Origin: Guptibacillus hwajinpoensis
GTDB taxonomy: Bacteria > Bacillota > Bacilli > Bacillales > Guptibacillaceae
Direction: 5' to 3'
Length of the DNA stretch: 64,000 nt
Assembly: GCF_020524165.1 (NCBI RefSeq)
Contig: NZ_JAIVKU010000005.1
Coordinates: forward strand, 558,001 to 622,000
The notes beneath the pieces are model-generated. The model saw only the letters and a list, made by a program, of their open reading frames with translations, had not been told where the DNA came from and searched no databases. Shown piece after piece: positions 16,836 to 25,250 of the stretch (the first letter of the stretch is position 1; the number at the start of each line of letters is the position of its first letter). Made by a program: the position numbers and the translations under genes.

Positions 16836-17252
16836 TTAAATGAGTCCAAAAAAATTGGTGAAATAGAGCAGGAGTGAAAAGATTACGATAATCACTAGTT
16901 CAAATAAAGTGAAGAGATAATCATTTTTGTTCACAGCATAGCGCTTCTCCATAATGACTGTCACCGTTTCGGAAACAACGATATATGCAAATAGAATGAT
17001 GTGCGTTTGAAGATACCAGAGCGGTTCTTGAGGATTACGCTCTATGTTAATAAATAAACTAATAATCAATAGCAACATGACACAAATCCGAATGATCCCA
17101 TCAATCGTACGATGCGTTGCATTCACATGATGATAAGAAAACATTTTTTTCTTATCTACCTGAAGCCACTTCCGCAAACCCTTGTTGCTATAATGTAAGG
17201 CCACCCAGAAAAGAAGTAGCATCAAAATGACCTTCAGCCAATACGTGTCCAA
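16836..17252 (-). CDS. DUF4181 membrane protein
   Basis: 138 aa, four membrane helices. The cytoplasmic stretch KKKMFSYHHVNATHRTIDGI followed by a second segment VTVIMEKRYAVNKNDYLFTL matches DUF4181 as I remember it, a family of Bacillaceae membrane proteins of unknown function. It lies 24 bp downstream of the next gene's stop, suggesting an operon with the small secreted or anchored protein upstream. Confidence 0.65.
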   Translation of the reverse strand: MDTYWLKVILMLLLFWVALHYSNKGLRKWLQVDKKKMFSYHHVNATHRTIDGIIRICVMLLLIISLFINIERNPQEPLWYLQTHIILFAYIVVSETVTVIMEKRYAVNKNDYLFTLFELVIIVIFSLLLYFTNFFGLI

Positions 17253-17276
17253 TAACGCATTCCTTTCAAACGAAGG

Positions 17277-17579
17277 TTAATAGAAATTTTCAATGGATGT
17301 TTGCTCAAATACTTTCCAATGACCATTCATCATGGATGTGGCGTACCTCATCACAATATAGTCATTCAGTTGATCGCCTTCTTTTGTTTGGAGGTAATAC
17401 GTATCGGAACCTTTATAATCAATCTCAACAATTTCTTCGCCTTTGAATTGATGGTCATTCTTAATGAAATCTCTTAGACCCTGTTCTTCATTGAATTCTA
17501 AGAACGGGTTGTAGGGGCCTAAAGTAAGTAGTATTAAAAAGAGAAACAGGACAGAGACGATGAGTATTATTTTCTTCAT
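17277..17579 (-). CDS. Small membrane-anchored protein of unknown function
   Basis: 100 aa from the ATG at 17579, six bases after GAGGTG; the open frame begins three codons earlier at a GTG inside that spacing. One N-terminal helix (IILIVSVLFLFLILLTL) acts as signal anchor, then an extracytoplasmic domain of about 75 aa with GEEIVEIDYKGSDTYYLQTK, reminiscent of small DUF-type lipoprotein-like beta domains. The family is not identified. Confidence 0.6.
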   Translation of the reverse strand: MKKIILIVSVLFLFLILLTLGPYNPFLEFNEEQGLRDFIKNDHQFKGEEIVEIDYKGSDTYYLQTKEGDQLNDYIVMRYATSMMNGHWKVFEQTSIENFY

Positions 17580-17622
17580 GACAGTCACCTCGGTAAAACG
17601 AAAAATTTTTCTTATGAATTCG

Positions 17623-17820
17623 TTAATCTCGTTTTCCTTTTTTATAGAAAAAGGCTAGTAATAGAATCGCTATTCCTGAAAATAGAAAGGCAATGACGAT
17701 TGGCTGATCAAAACTCATCGAATCACTAGAACGATCGATCACGAGCAAGATCATTCCAATGATGAACAGAATAGCACCAACCATAATATTCATCATTCCT
17801 ATCCATGATAGTCCTCTCAT
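17623..17820 (-). CDS. Two-helix membrane protein of unknown function
   Basis: 65 aa. The open frame starts at 17877, but AGGGGGG eight bases before an internal ATG at 17820 (MRGLSWIGM) decides the start. Two helices (MVGAILFIIGMILLVI and IVIAFLFSGIAILLLAFFY) are joined by a polar loop, and the C-terminus is Lys-rich. No family was recognised. Confidence 0.55.
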   Translation of the reverse strand: MRGLSWIGMMNIMVGAILFIIGMILLVIDRSSDSMSFDQPIVIAFLFSGIAILLLAFFYKKGKRD

Positions 17821-17880
17821 TTCAAATGCCCCCCTTATTAGTACAGAATGTAACGTAAGCGAAATAACGAGGAACAAACA

Positions 17881-18522
17881 CTAGTTGCCAATGAGCTTTG
17901 TACCAACTGGATCAACGAATTGGAAATGATCTTTATAAAAAGAAGCTGTAACTAACCGAGTTTGTTCGTTAGTACAGAATTCGATGTTCCACTGACCATT
18001 TCCAACGATTACTTTTTCCGAATCGTTGTGAAGCGTAGGCAGGTTTAATAGCGTACCGATTTGCTCTGGGTGATCATTGAAAGGGAGATGAATCTTGATG
18101 GATTTGATGATCGTCTGCATTTGATCCTTCACCACATCGCTTCTTGTTTGCAATTCAACTCTAAATTTCCATGGGGTTAAAATAAACGTTCTTCTCTCTC
18201 CTTCACTTACTCGCCACTTTAGTTCTTCCGCTCTTTGAACCACTTCAGCATACTCTTCTTCATCTAAAAGGATTCCTATATGGTCAAATTGATCTCGTTT
18301 TCCATGTCCAAATGTGATGTTGGTTTGCCCCTTCACCATTTCAATAATGCGAAACGTGATGTCTTTTCCTCTAAAATTCTCCCACTGCATTGGAGGGTTA
18401 AACGTTTGCATTTCTCCATTCATTCGTCCAACTCGTTGAACGGTTTCGAACCCTAGATCGTGATAAACCTTCTCCATTTCCTCTACTTTTGGTGTCCACC
18501 AGTGGTAATGAAATAGCTGCAT
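17881..18522 (-). CDS. VOC-fold (glyoxalase-like) protein
   Basis: 213 aa from the ATG at 18522 after GGGGAGAGG. The longer frame upstream runs through the next gene's 3' end and is rejected. The N-terminus LFHYHWWTPKVEEMEKVYHDLGFE looks like a VOC first module, and NITFGHGKRDQFDHIGILLDEEEY the second; a C-terminal extension of about 90 aa is less typical. It appears cytoplasmic. A specific reaction cannot be assigned, and the extension may be a degenerate second VOC domain. Confidence 0.6.
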   Translation of the reverse strand: MQLFHYHWWTPKVEEMEKVYHDLGFETVQRVGRMNGEMQTFNPPMQWENFRGKDITFRIIEMVKGQTNITFGHGKRDQFDHIGILLDEEEYAEVVQRAEELKWRVSEGERRTFILTPWKFRVELQTRSDVVKDQMQTIIKSIKIHLPFNDHPEQIGTLLNLPTLHNDSEKVIVGNGQWNIEFCTNEQTRLVTASFYKDHFQFVDPVGTKLIGN

Positions 18523-18548
18523 GTAGCTTCCTCTCCCCTGCGTTGAAT

Positions 18549-18857
18549 TTACAAAACAATGCCAATAAATACGATAAACCCTACAACGATCATGCCTACT
18601 GTATTTACCGCAACACATAAGTATTTAATGGCCGTGGGCGTTTTTCTTGAAAGACTTGCGATACTTACTCCAAAGGAAAACATTAAGGCAAGCAACAAGT
18701 AAGTAAATGGGTTGTACAGCATGTTCGAATAATTCACTTCTCGTTCTGAAAGGAATTGAAAAATCCATTCTCGAAATGGATCTACGGTTAAAGCAATAAA
18801 GAAAAGGACAGACAAAACGGTCCCACTATACGTTAAAATCGTTCGTTTCTTTTTCAC
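18549..18857 (-). CDS. Three-helix membrane protein of unknown function
   Basis: 102 aa from a GTG at 18857, six bases after AGGAGG; the open frame upstream to 18908 overlaps the preceding gene. Three helices are visible (ILTYSGTVLSVLFFIALTV, FTYLLLALMFSFGVSIASL, YLCVAVNTVGMIVVGFIVFI). No family was recognised. It begins 24 bp after the zinc-ribbon protein gene and is probably cotranscribed with it. Confidence 0.55.
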   Translation of the reverse strand: MKKKRTILTYSGTVLSVLFFIALTVDPFREWIFQFLSEREVNYSNMLYNPFTYLLLALMFSFGVSIASLSRKTPTAIKYLCVAVNTVGMIVVGFIVFIGIVL

Positions 18858-18880
18858 TTCTATCCTCCTATCAAGCCAGC

Positions 18881-19090
18881 TTAGAACGAAATGAAGCATT
18901 CCTTGCACTGTTGATCATCGTGCCTTTTATTCAACGTGCCACAATGGGGACATTTCACGAAAGAAGTGTTTGGATTTAGTCCTTTGTTTACAGGTAGAAA
19001 CCGATCATATGCTTTAAAGGCGAAGAATACAGTCGCGACGATCGCCATTCCAGAAGCAAGTAATCCTCCAATCAAGGCTAAACCGTCCAT
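18881..19090 (-). CDS. Membrane-anchored zinc-ribbon mini-protein
   Basis: 69 aa. One N-terminal helix (LALIGGLLASGMAIVATVFFAF), then a cytoplasmic CPHCG ... CKEC pair spaced 14 residues apart, a typical zinc ribbon. GGAGAG precedes the ATG. Such proteins often bind metal for structural reasons only. It is the first gene of the 16.4-19.1 kb run. Confidence 0.6.
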   Translation of the reverse strand: MDGLALIGGLLASGMAIVATVFFAFKAYDRFLPVNKGLNPNTSFVKCPHCGTLNKRHDDQQCKECFISF

Positions 19091-19257
19091 ACTTATCTCT
19101 CCGTCGTCGTAGATATTTTACATAAAATTCTTTTTCTTCCATTTAACTTATATACGAATGGGAAATGAGATAAGTTTCATTAGGGAAATCTGAATGCATT
19201 TCCAAAATGAAGAAACCCGAAAAAAGACATCATGGATTTATAGGAAGGTGCGCACTA

Positions 19258-19548
19258 ATGGAGGTTGTTGAATGGTTATTACGTCTTGCTTTATCATTTA
19301 TTGCTTTGCTTTTATTAACGAGGGCTATGGGGGAGGGAGAAATGAAAGTTTGCGAATGACCTTTTAACTTCGTTTCCTCGATTGTGCTTGGCACATTAGG
19401 CGCAACCTCTTACCAAAGGAGATCAGGGCATCACCTCAAAAAATAAGCTATGCTCTGCCCCCTTGATCGAGGATGGTCAACTTAACCATAAATCTCTAAA
19501 CGAGATGAAGACTGGTTACTCCAACAAATTGATGCAAGTGAAAATTAA
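19258..19548 (+). pseudogene. DUF421 (YetF-like) membrane protein, deleted and frameshifted
   Basis: After AAGGTG an ATG at 19258 encodes MEVVEWLLRLALSFIALLLL then TRAMGEGE, matching the first helix and RxMGKREI motif of DUF421. A shift then gives NFVSSIVLGTLGATSY, the second DUF421 motif, and a further frame near 19465 gives LIEDGQLNHKSLNEMK ... LLQQIDASEN, which resembles the C-terminal DUF421 domain. Most of the middle is missing and at least two frame changes are needed. Intact relatives are inner-membrane proteins of unknown function found near sporulation genes. Confidence 0.7.
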
Positions 19549-19892
19549 ACCTTTTGTAGGTGCGTATCTTTAAAGTTTGTTGGATATTTTAAGCCATAGC
19601 CTAACGTTCGATCCATTCCAATATGCGCCATCCAAATAAGGCTTAATGCGAGAAGTAACTCCTGTTTCAAACCGACACTTACGATAAGGAGAAGAAGCGG
19701 AATGACGTAGGTGTGCCCGAGATTATAGATCATCGCACCCGTTCCTTTGTTAAATAAGTACCCCACCATAAATAGATCAGGTACGAATAAACAAAGAAAG
19801 AACAGCCACCAGCTTCCATCGATCGAGGCATAGAAATAAACAGAACCTGCTAAAACGGCTAGTCCTTCCATATGTAACAGTGTCTTACTCAT
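19545..19892 (-). CDS. DUF4260 membrane protein
   Basis: 115 aa, four membrane helices. The ending HIGMDRTLGYGLKYPTNFKD is the signature stretch of DUF4260 proteins. It overlaps the stop of the upstream AhpD-like gene by 8 bp, so the two are translationally coupled. GAAGGAG precedes its ATG. The function is unknown. Partnership with a carboxymuconolactone-decarboxylase-like protein suggests an oxidative-stress or quinone context, which is inference. Confidence 0.75.
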   Translation of the reverse strand: MSKTLLHMEGLAVLAGSVYFYASIDGSWWLFFLCLFVPDLFMVGYLFNKGTGAMIYNLGHTYVIPLLLLIVSVGLKQELLLALSLIWMAHIGMDRTLGYGLKYPTNFKDTHLQKV

Positions 19893-20328
19893 CAGCTTTC
19901 TCCTTCCTTACGAAAGAAGCCTCTGGTTCAAGCTTCATGAGAGCGCCAAAGTGTTGCTGTGCGGTTGTAAAACAAATGAAGGCAAAAAGTTCACTAATTT
20001 CTTGATCCGTAAACGATTCTTTTAATACGTTACTAATGGAAGAAGGTACGTCTCCATTCAGCTTTATGTACGCTTCCGCAAAGCCCACTGCGACTGAGGT
20101 TTTCGCATCAAACACACTGGAATCAGGCTTCCCTTTGGCTTTACAATACGCGCATCCGTTACTCTGCGCCAACGTTCTTCTTACCTGCTCCTTGAGCGTC
20201 GAAGTGAGCGACTGGTCCCTTTCCAATACGTCTCCTAATCTCACCCATGTCTCCATCGCCTCTGGATGATGTCCTAATAATTGTTGAAAAGGTGTCGCCC
20301 CTATATTAGACTTTTCAATGATTGTCAT
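19885..20328 (-). CDS. Carboxymuconolactone decarboxylase / AhpD-like protein
   Basis: 147 aa. LAQSNGCAYCKAKGKPD near residue 65-80 carries the CxxC-type redox motif of AhpD-like proteins (here C-A-Y-C), preceded by LKEQVRRTLA and followed by a helical bundle. Such proteins act as alkylhydroperoxidase or peroxiredoxin-reducing partners. AAGGAG lies before the ATG. It is coupled to the DUF4260 gene. Confidence 0.8.
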   Translation of the reverse strand: MTIIEKSNIGATPFQQLLGHHPEAMETWVRLGDVLERDQSLTSTLKEQVRRTLAQSNGCAYCKAKGKPDSSVFDAKTSVAVGFAEAYIKLNGDVPSSISNVLKESFTDQEISELFAFICFTTAQQHFGALMKLEPEASFVRKEKADE

Positions 20329-20372
20329 CTTGATCTCCTTGTCGTTCCTACCAAATGATTTGGCTCATTTCT

Positions 20373-20942
20373 TTAAACTCTTAGCGAGCCACGAAACCCT
20401 CTGGCAGCATAGTAGGATTCTGCTCCATTATGATAGATGAAAACATGCCCAAAGCGCCGATCGCCAAAAAGCGCACCGCCAAGCTTTCGGATATCTGCAG
20501 GTGTTTGCACCCAACTTGACGTTTTTAAATCAAACTCGCCAAGTTTCTGTAACGCTCGGTATTCCTCTTCTGTTAATATCGCGATTCCCATGGAAGATGC
20601 CAGATCCATCGCGTTGTTTTCAGGCTTAAACTTTTTTCTTGATTCCAGTGCTTCCAGGTCGTAGCACACACTTCTCCGTCCTTTTGGACTTTCCGGTGAA
20701 CAGTCATAAAAAACAATTTCCCCGTTCTCACTAGACCCAACCACATCCGGCTCTCCACCCGTTTTCTCCATCTCATGAAGCGACCACAATTTTTCTGGAT
20801 GATTCAACAGCTTATCCTCAACACTCGCCCATTCAATCTCTTTATGGCGGTCCATGTTCTTCTCAAAACGCTTCTTCAGTGTTTGGAGCAAAGTTTCCCT
20901 TTCCTCTTGTGATCGTTCAGTGCTTCCTTGGTTACTCATCAT
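20373..20942 (-). CDS. DUF4256 family protein
   Basis: 189 aa, soluble. RHKEIEWASVEDKLLNHPEK, the GGEPDVVG and YDLEALESRKKFKPENNA segments and the ending FGDRRFGHVFIYHNGAESYY are characteristic of DUF4256, a widespread family with no established function. AAGGAGG precedes two tandem ATGs. It lies alone between the lipoprotein gene and the AhpD-like gene, all on the minus strand. Confidence 0.8.
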   Translation of the reverse strand: MMSNQGSTERSQEERETLLQTLKKRFEKNMDRHKEIEWASVEDKLLNHPEKLWSLHEMEKTGGEPDVVGSSENGEIVFYDCSPESPKGRRSVCYDLEALESRKKFKPENNAMDLASSMGIAILTEEEYRALQKLGEFDLKTSSWVQTPADIRKLGGALFGDRRFGHVFIYHNGAESYYAARGFRGSLRV

Positions 20943-20959
20943 CTGAGTCCTCCTTCACT

Positions 20960-21607
20960 TTACTTCATATAGTTTTTTACTAACTCATAACATCTTTTTT
21001 CTGTTAGATCATTCTCGACCGCAACATATTCTAATTGCTCCATCGTACCGCCCTCGTATTTTAAGGAAGCCTTTTTGGCAGTCTTGTCACGGTACTCGAT
21101 CCATTCACGCTGTTCCTTCCTTAACGCTTCCATTTCGTCAGCCGGAAGCTGCTTCTCTAGAACGCCATAGATTTCATTTAATAATCCATCTAAAACCTCA
21201 AAGCGCTCTCCCTCCATATTTTTCAACGCATAGGTAGAATCATCTTCTAGGTGATTTTTCTTTTCTTCTAATTCCTTTGTAGCTTGATTCAACTTCTCAA
21301 GGTATTCTTCCTTCAAACTTGCTGGATTTTCTGAAGAAGTTTCCTTCTTTGATTCCGTGTCTGCCTCGACTTGTTCACTCGATTCACTTTCTTCTTTATC
21401 CGGGCTTTCAGTAGTGGTTCCGGTATTATCAGAAGCATTCTCAGTCGAATCAGCGTTAACTGAATCTTCGTTTGTGGCTGATTGCTGATTTTGTGATTGA
21501 TTTTCCTCTGCAGCGGTAGAACTGGCATCATCAGATGTATTTCCACAAGCGGACAATAGTAATACACCCGTTACCATTCCGATGATAAGTTTACGATTCT
21601 TTTTCAT
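20960..21607 (-). CDS. Lipoprotein with C-terminal DUF1311/LprI-like domain
   Basis: 215 aa. The lipobox LSAC follows a short hydrophobic signal (Cys at about 21). A low-complexity linker of some 75 residues rich in Ser, Asn, Glu and Thr leads to a helical C-terminal domain with LRKEQREWIEYRDK and a late LTEKRCYELVKNYMK, which matches the DUF1311/LprI (lysozyme-inhibitor-like) pattern. It is anchored on the outer face of the membrane. LprI-like proteins can inhibit lysozymes; whether this one does is open. Confidence 0.7.
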   Translation of the reverse strand: MKKNRKLIIGMVTGVLLLSACGNTSDDASSTAAEENQSQNQQSATNEDSVNADSTENASDNTGTTTESPDKEESESSEQVEADTESKKETSSENPASLKEEYLEKLNQATKELEEKKNHLEDDSTYALKNMEGERFEVLDGLLNEIYGVLEKQLPADEMEALRKEQREWIEYRDKTAKKASLKYEGGTMEQLEYVAVENDLTEKRCYELVKNYMK

Positions 21608-21642
21608 ACAACGACCAACTTTCTATCCGTATTCAGGTATTG

Positions 21643-22152
21643 CTATTTCTGTAGACTTTCCAAAAAACGTTCCACTTCCTGTTGGGTACGCAGAACAAAA
21701 ATGTTCTTTCCCTTAGGGAGTTTTTCAAGCTTCGCTAAAACCATTGGCTTCTTCGTTTTAGGGTAGTCCCAAATCCATTTTAAGAACTTGAAATCCAGAC
21801 TCTCCATGCATCCTTCTTTCATATCTGGTCTTGTTTTATTATGGTATTTCAACATCCTTTTGAAAACGCGATACACACACATCACCCTCCATTGATCAAG
21901 AAAGATAATGGTGTCAGCAGCTTCTAACCTCATTCCCATCGTGCCATTGTAATTTCCATCAATGATCCATTGCTCTTGCTTCACTAATGATGTTTGAATG
22001 GAAATCTGCTCTTCTTTCGTCGTCGGTGTCCAATTCGGTTTCCAAAGTAAACTGTCTAAATGCCACACCTTGATGTTGAGCATTTCTCCCATTTGTCTTG
22101 CCAGCGTCGATTTTCCTGAGCCACCAGAGCCAATTATTGCAATTTTGTTCAT
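21643..22152 (-). CDS. P-loop kinase-like protein (topology modulation / FlaR family)
   Basis: 169 aa from the ATG at 22152. The frame extends upstream across another small ORF and is rejected there. The N-terminus NKIAIIGSGGSGKSTLARQ has the Walker A loop, followed by VWHLDSLLWKPNW and WIIDGNYNGTMGMRLEAADTIIFLD, the hallmark of the adenylate-kinase-like topology modulation family. The reaction is unassigned; members are predicted nucleotide or small-molecule kinases. Confidence 0.78.
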   Translation of the reverse strand: MNKIAIIGSGGSGKSTLARQMGEMLNIKVWHLDSLLWKPNWTPTTKEEQISIQTSLVKQEQWIIDGNYNGTMGMRLEAADTIIFLDQWRVMCVYRVFKRMLKYHNKTRPDMKEGCMESLDFKFLKWIWDYPKTKKPMVLAKLEKLPKGKNIFVLRTQQEVERFLESLQK

Positions 22153-22174
22153 GATTAATCCCCGTCCTGAGCCT

Positions 22175-22324
22175 TCAATAAAGAGATTGGTGTTTCTCAT
22201 CATTTGTGTAGATGTAGAGGAGCAGCACTCCGAGTAATATGTGATGATAAAGACTGTTGAGATGACTGTTAGTAAGATAGAAACCCAAAATAAGAATGAG
22301 AGCAATGATGAGAATCTCGTTCAT
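22175..22324 (-). CDS. 49-aa membrane mini-protein
   Basis: ATG at 22324 with AGGGAGG seven bases upstream. It encodes two hydrophobic stretches, ILIIALILILGFYLTN and HHILLGVLLLYIYTN, then a polar tail ending at 22175. It lies just upstream of the P-loop kinase gene and in a different frame from the extended kinase ORF. No family was recognised. The good ribosome site is the main evidence that it is translated. Confidence 0.5.
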   Translation of the reverse strand: MNEILIIALILILGFYLTNSHLNSLYHHILLGVLLLYIYTNDEKHQSLY

Positions 22325-22446
22325 CCTTCGTCCTCCCTATGTACAAAAGCTCCTCCAAATAATAAGGAGCCTACCTAAAATAACTCGAAGCTCCCGTTGC
22401 CAATTATTTCAAAGAAGTGGGAAGAACTCAATCTTTTCTGTCATAA

Positions 22447-22479
22447 AAAAGAGCCTATTTTCTGAAGATAGGCTCTTTT
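22447..22479 (-). terminator. Terminator after the DUF2254 gene
   Basis: AAAAGAGCCTAT and ATAGGCTCTTTT form a long stem with a T-rich minus-strand tail. It belongs to a family of similar stems also present at 24076, 25806 and 26803. A second GCTCC/GGAGC stem follows near 22350. Confidence 0.85.
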
Positions 22480-22500
22480 GCTTGATCATTCAATTTCAAC

Positions 22501-23895
22501 TTAAGAAGAGGGCAACTTTGAAGCACTTTTCGAACTAACGCGCTGTAACATATATTCAAGTAGGAAAAGATAATCCTCCTCATTACCCGTCATTTTCGCA
22601 AGGTCGGATAACGGTTCTAATATAGACAAACAATCATTTTCGTACAAGCTATAGTTATCAAACCCTAAAATCGTCTGACGAGCAAACTCCCACAGGTCTT
22701 TGTGTGCCTCCTGATCCATTGTCTTACTTAGCTGAGCTACCATTGTTAAAAGCGCCGTGATAATGATTGAGTTCTGGTTTGCATACTCTCGAATCGAGGC
22801 AAATCCTCTATGAAGGTAATAACCAAAATCCTTTTGATTTAAAATGATTCGAAGCTCCTGTTCCTGGTCAAACAAATAGGGTGAGAAATTTTTAGATTGG
22901 CCAATGCTTTTCAATAAATCTGCAATCTGATGGATCGTATTTGTAACGGTTAGTGGATCATTATGCCCTAACGCCTTAATCGCTACTTCAGCAAGCTTAA
23001 TTAGCCCGTACTCAAGATCTTGAATTTCTGTTTGCTTCACTCCAATTTCAATGGACTTTAGGTAATAATCAGGGTTCATGGCCTGTCCGCGTTCCCAATA
23101 AGTAATTAGGGGAGTGCCTGCGATCACAAAATCGCCAATTCTAACATCGAACCTTAAAAGGACATCGTCTTTATTTGCTTGCTTCATCAATCTTGAAAAG
23201 TCAGCGACTTGCAGATAACCGGATTGGTTGGTTTTGATAACCTTCCCATCAGATTCTGAAGGGATATCATCCTTCGCTACCTTCTTCTCAAGGTGATAGG
23301 GTTTTAATTCTTCCTCTAAAGACGCTTGCACCAATTTTGACTTAGTATTCATATTAAAGCTGATGTTATGGACTTGCATCCAAGTGGCTGTGTGGTTGAT
23401 GAAATAAATAAACGTGATCGCAGCTGTAATCGCGGTCAGAATGGATAAGACCGGTGTCGCCACCACATATTCCTCTTCTCCATGCGTCACGTATAAGAAG
23501 TTCAAGAGCACATAAATGAAACTGCCGTTAAAAATACCAAGGACATGCTGGGTCGCTCGGTCACTGACAAAGTTTACAAGCATTTTAGAAGAGAACTGCC
23601 CGCTAAACGTAGTCAAAGCAACGAGCAGAGAGTTCAGCGTAAAGGCACTTAAGGTGAGCACCCCGCCTACGAGTGCACTTAGAAGCACCTGTAGGGTCTG
23701 GCCACTGAAGCCAATTCCAATTGGCAAATACAAGCTAACATCAATGACATAATCGAGATAATAGGTCAAAAGGGATAAACAAACCGCTCCAACGATATAC
23801 CAAAATGGCATAAACCAAATGGTTGATTTCAGCTCACTTTTCCGTTGACGTCTCGACATTTTCAAATATTTCTTTATATAGTAAAGGAGCCCCAT
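22501..23895 (-). CDS. DUF2254 polytopic membrane protein
   Basis: 464 aa. Four or five N-terminal helices with GVLTLSAFTLNSLLVALTTFSGQFS, the typical conserved patch of DUF2254, are followed by a large C-terminal soluble part (from about residue 190) containing LRFDVRIGDFVIAGTPLITYW. The function is unknown; relatives have been discussed as channel-like proteins. It sits alone between terminators on the minus strand. Confidence 0.8.
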   Translation of the reverse strand: MGLLYYIKKYLKMSRRQRKSELKSTIWFMPFWYIVGAVCLSLLTYYLDYVIDVSLYLPIGIGFSGQTLQVLLSALVGGVLTLSAFTLNSLLVALTTFSGQFSSKMLVNFVSDRATQHVLGIFNGSFIYVLLNFLYVTHGEEEYVVATPVLSILTAITAAITFIYFINHTATWMQVHNISFNMNTKSKLVQASLEEELKPYHLEKKVAKDDIPSESDGKVIKTNQSGYLQVADFSRLMKQANKDDVLLRFDVRIGDFVIAGTPLITYWERGQAMNPDYYLKSIEIGVKQTEIQDLEYGLIKLAEVAIKALGHNDPLTVTNTIHQIADLLKSIGQSKNFSPYLFDQEQELRIILNQKDFGYYLHRGFASIREYANQNSIIITALLTMVAQLSKTMDQEAHKDLWEFARQTILGFDNYSLYENDCLSILEPLSDLAKMTGNEEDYLFLLEYMLQRVSSKSASKLPSS

Positions 23896-24075
23896 TTCAT
23901 CACCATTCTATTCTTAAGAGTTTTTCGTACTTCTAATTCCTACCCTGAAAAGAAGGAGATTAACCTGAATCTTAGTGTTTCCATCTATAGGTAAAAATAC
24001 ATGAGCTTCAGCCATGCTCCATGACAATGAATCGTTTAAAGTACGTTTAGTTCTCACTTTCAATAAATCTTCACT

Positions 24076-24105
24076 AAAAAAAGCCTATCTCGTTACAGAT
24101 AAGCT
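24076..24105 (-). terminator. Terminator after the 24.1 kb lipoprotein gene
   Basis: On the minus strand AGCTTATCT-N6-AGATAGGCT is followed by TTTTTTTA. Confidence 0.85.
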
Positions 24106-24117
24106 CTCACCGTCTTT

Positions 24118-24714
24118 CTATTGTTCATTCTTTATTTCCAGCTTAAACACAACAGCATATTCTGCCTCTTGAACCGTTTTCGGTAACGCGGTCTTATTTT
24201 CATTAACCTCTGTTGATAACTCATTTTGACTTGTTCCAACGAGGTAAGCCAAGTATACGGGTTCGCCTTTCTTCATTGTGACTTTATCTTCTAGACTAAC
24301 AAAGCTAAAACTTCCAAGATCATCAGGAAAAAACTCGGTTCCTCTCGCATATCCGCTCGGTTCTCCAAGCGTAAGGAAAGCCTCTTTTTCTTCCATTAGG
24401 AGCTGAAAAGAGTGAAGGGACTGATTGAATTCGTTATCGTCTGGGTTCGAAACAGAAGAAATCACACTTCTTCCTTCTCCATTTTCGTACACATCAATCG
24501 AAGTCTCCAACACCTCTCCCTCCTTCACTTCACCATCAAGGGTATAAAAGGTTTGATAGTCGACTCCCATTTGATTGACGATCATTTGCTCCCGCTCAGA
24601 TAGATCAGCAGGTTCAATCACAAGCGAATTCTCGCCTTTAGCTCCACCACTTTCTTCAATCCCACAAGCTGTAAGCAACAACGCAACGCCTAACAGAACC
24701 ATAATCCGCTTCAT
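24118..24714 (-). CDS. Lipoprotein of unknown function
   Basis: 198 aa. The ATG at 24714, six bases after AGGAGG, is chosen over an upstream in-frame start. Lipobox LTAC follows a hydrophobic signal (VLLGVALLLTAC). The mature domain is about 180 aa, beta-rich, with DGEVKEGEVLETSIDVYENG and VFKLEIKNEQ at the end, similar in outline to immunoglobulin-like stress lipoproteins of Bacilli. It is extracytoplasmic and anchored. No family is assigned. Confidence 0.65.
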   Translation of the reverse strand: MKRIMVLLGVALLLTACGIEESGGAKGENSLVIEPADLSEREQMIVNQMGVDYQTFYTLDGEVKEGEVLETSIDVYENGEGRSVISSVSNPDDNEFNQSLHSFQLLMEEKEAFLTLGEPSGYARGTEFFPDDLGSFSFVSLEDKVTMKKGEPVYLAYLVGTSQNELSTEVNENKTALPKTVQEAEYAVVFKLEIKNEQ

Positions 24715-24838
24715 CTTCCGCCTCCTTTTCAGTCTTTCTTTTAACAGCCCTAATTCAAGTTGCCTCAAGTTATGCAAGTCCTATATTAAAGTTGGTTGGT
24801 CCCAGCCAGCCTTATCATGAGATCGATGATGAGAATGT

Positions 24839-25150
24839 TTAATAGAAAGCAATGATCGTCAAAATCAAACTAATCATGGTATAGAGGACGACACCATAAA
24901 ACACGGCTCCGACATTCACTTTCATATCACGTTCACTTTGAATTTTCCATCCCGCTTGACTCGCTTCAAAGTTTGTTGCATTTGATAGAACTCCTCCACT
25001 ACTATTAAATAAATAAAGGATCACTGATAATCCAATTCCAATTAGGAAACTCCAATTAACATACGAAAAAGAAAAAAAGGCACTAGCTGCCCATACAATT
25101 AGTCCGATCAAAAGAGATGCAACGATCGATTTACCGATATCTTTTTTCAA
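24839..25150 (-). CDS. Four-helix membrane protein of unknown function
   Basis: 103 aa. Helix pairs SIVASLLIGLIVWAASAFFS, WSFLIGIGLSVILYLF and GVVLYTMISLILTIIAFY surround a polar loop with NATNFEASQAGWKIQSERDM. The loop vaguely recalls DUF3899-type proteins, which I cannot confirm. It lies in the same orientation as its neighbours, with no clear operon partner. Confidence 0.5.
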   Translation of the reverse strand: MKKDIGKSIVASLLIGLIVWAASAFFSFSYVNWSFLIGIGLSVILYLFNSSGGVLSNATNFEASQAGWKIQSERDMKVNVGAVFYGVVLYTMISLILTIIAFY

Positions 25151-25250
25151 AAAATCCTCTCCTCCGAAACTTCTAACGCCGGGCAGTGTCTGGCTCTTAT
25201 CATTACGTTTAATTTAATAACCCCTCACTAAGGGACACGCCTGATTTCCT

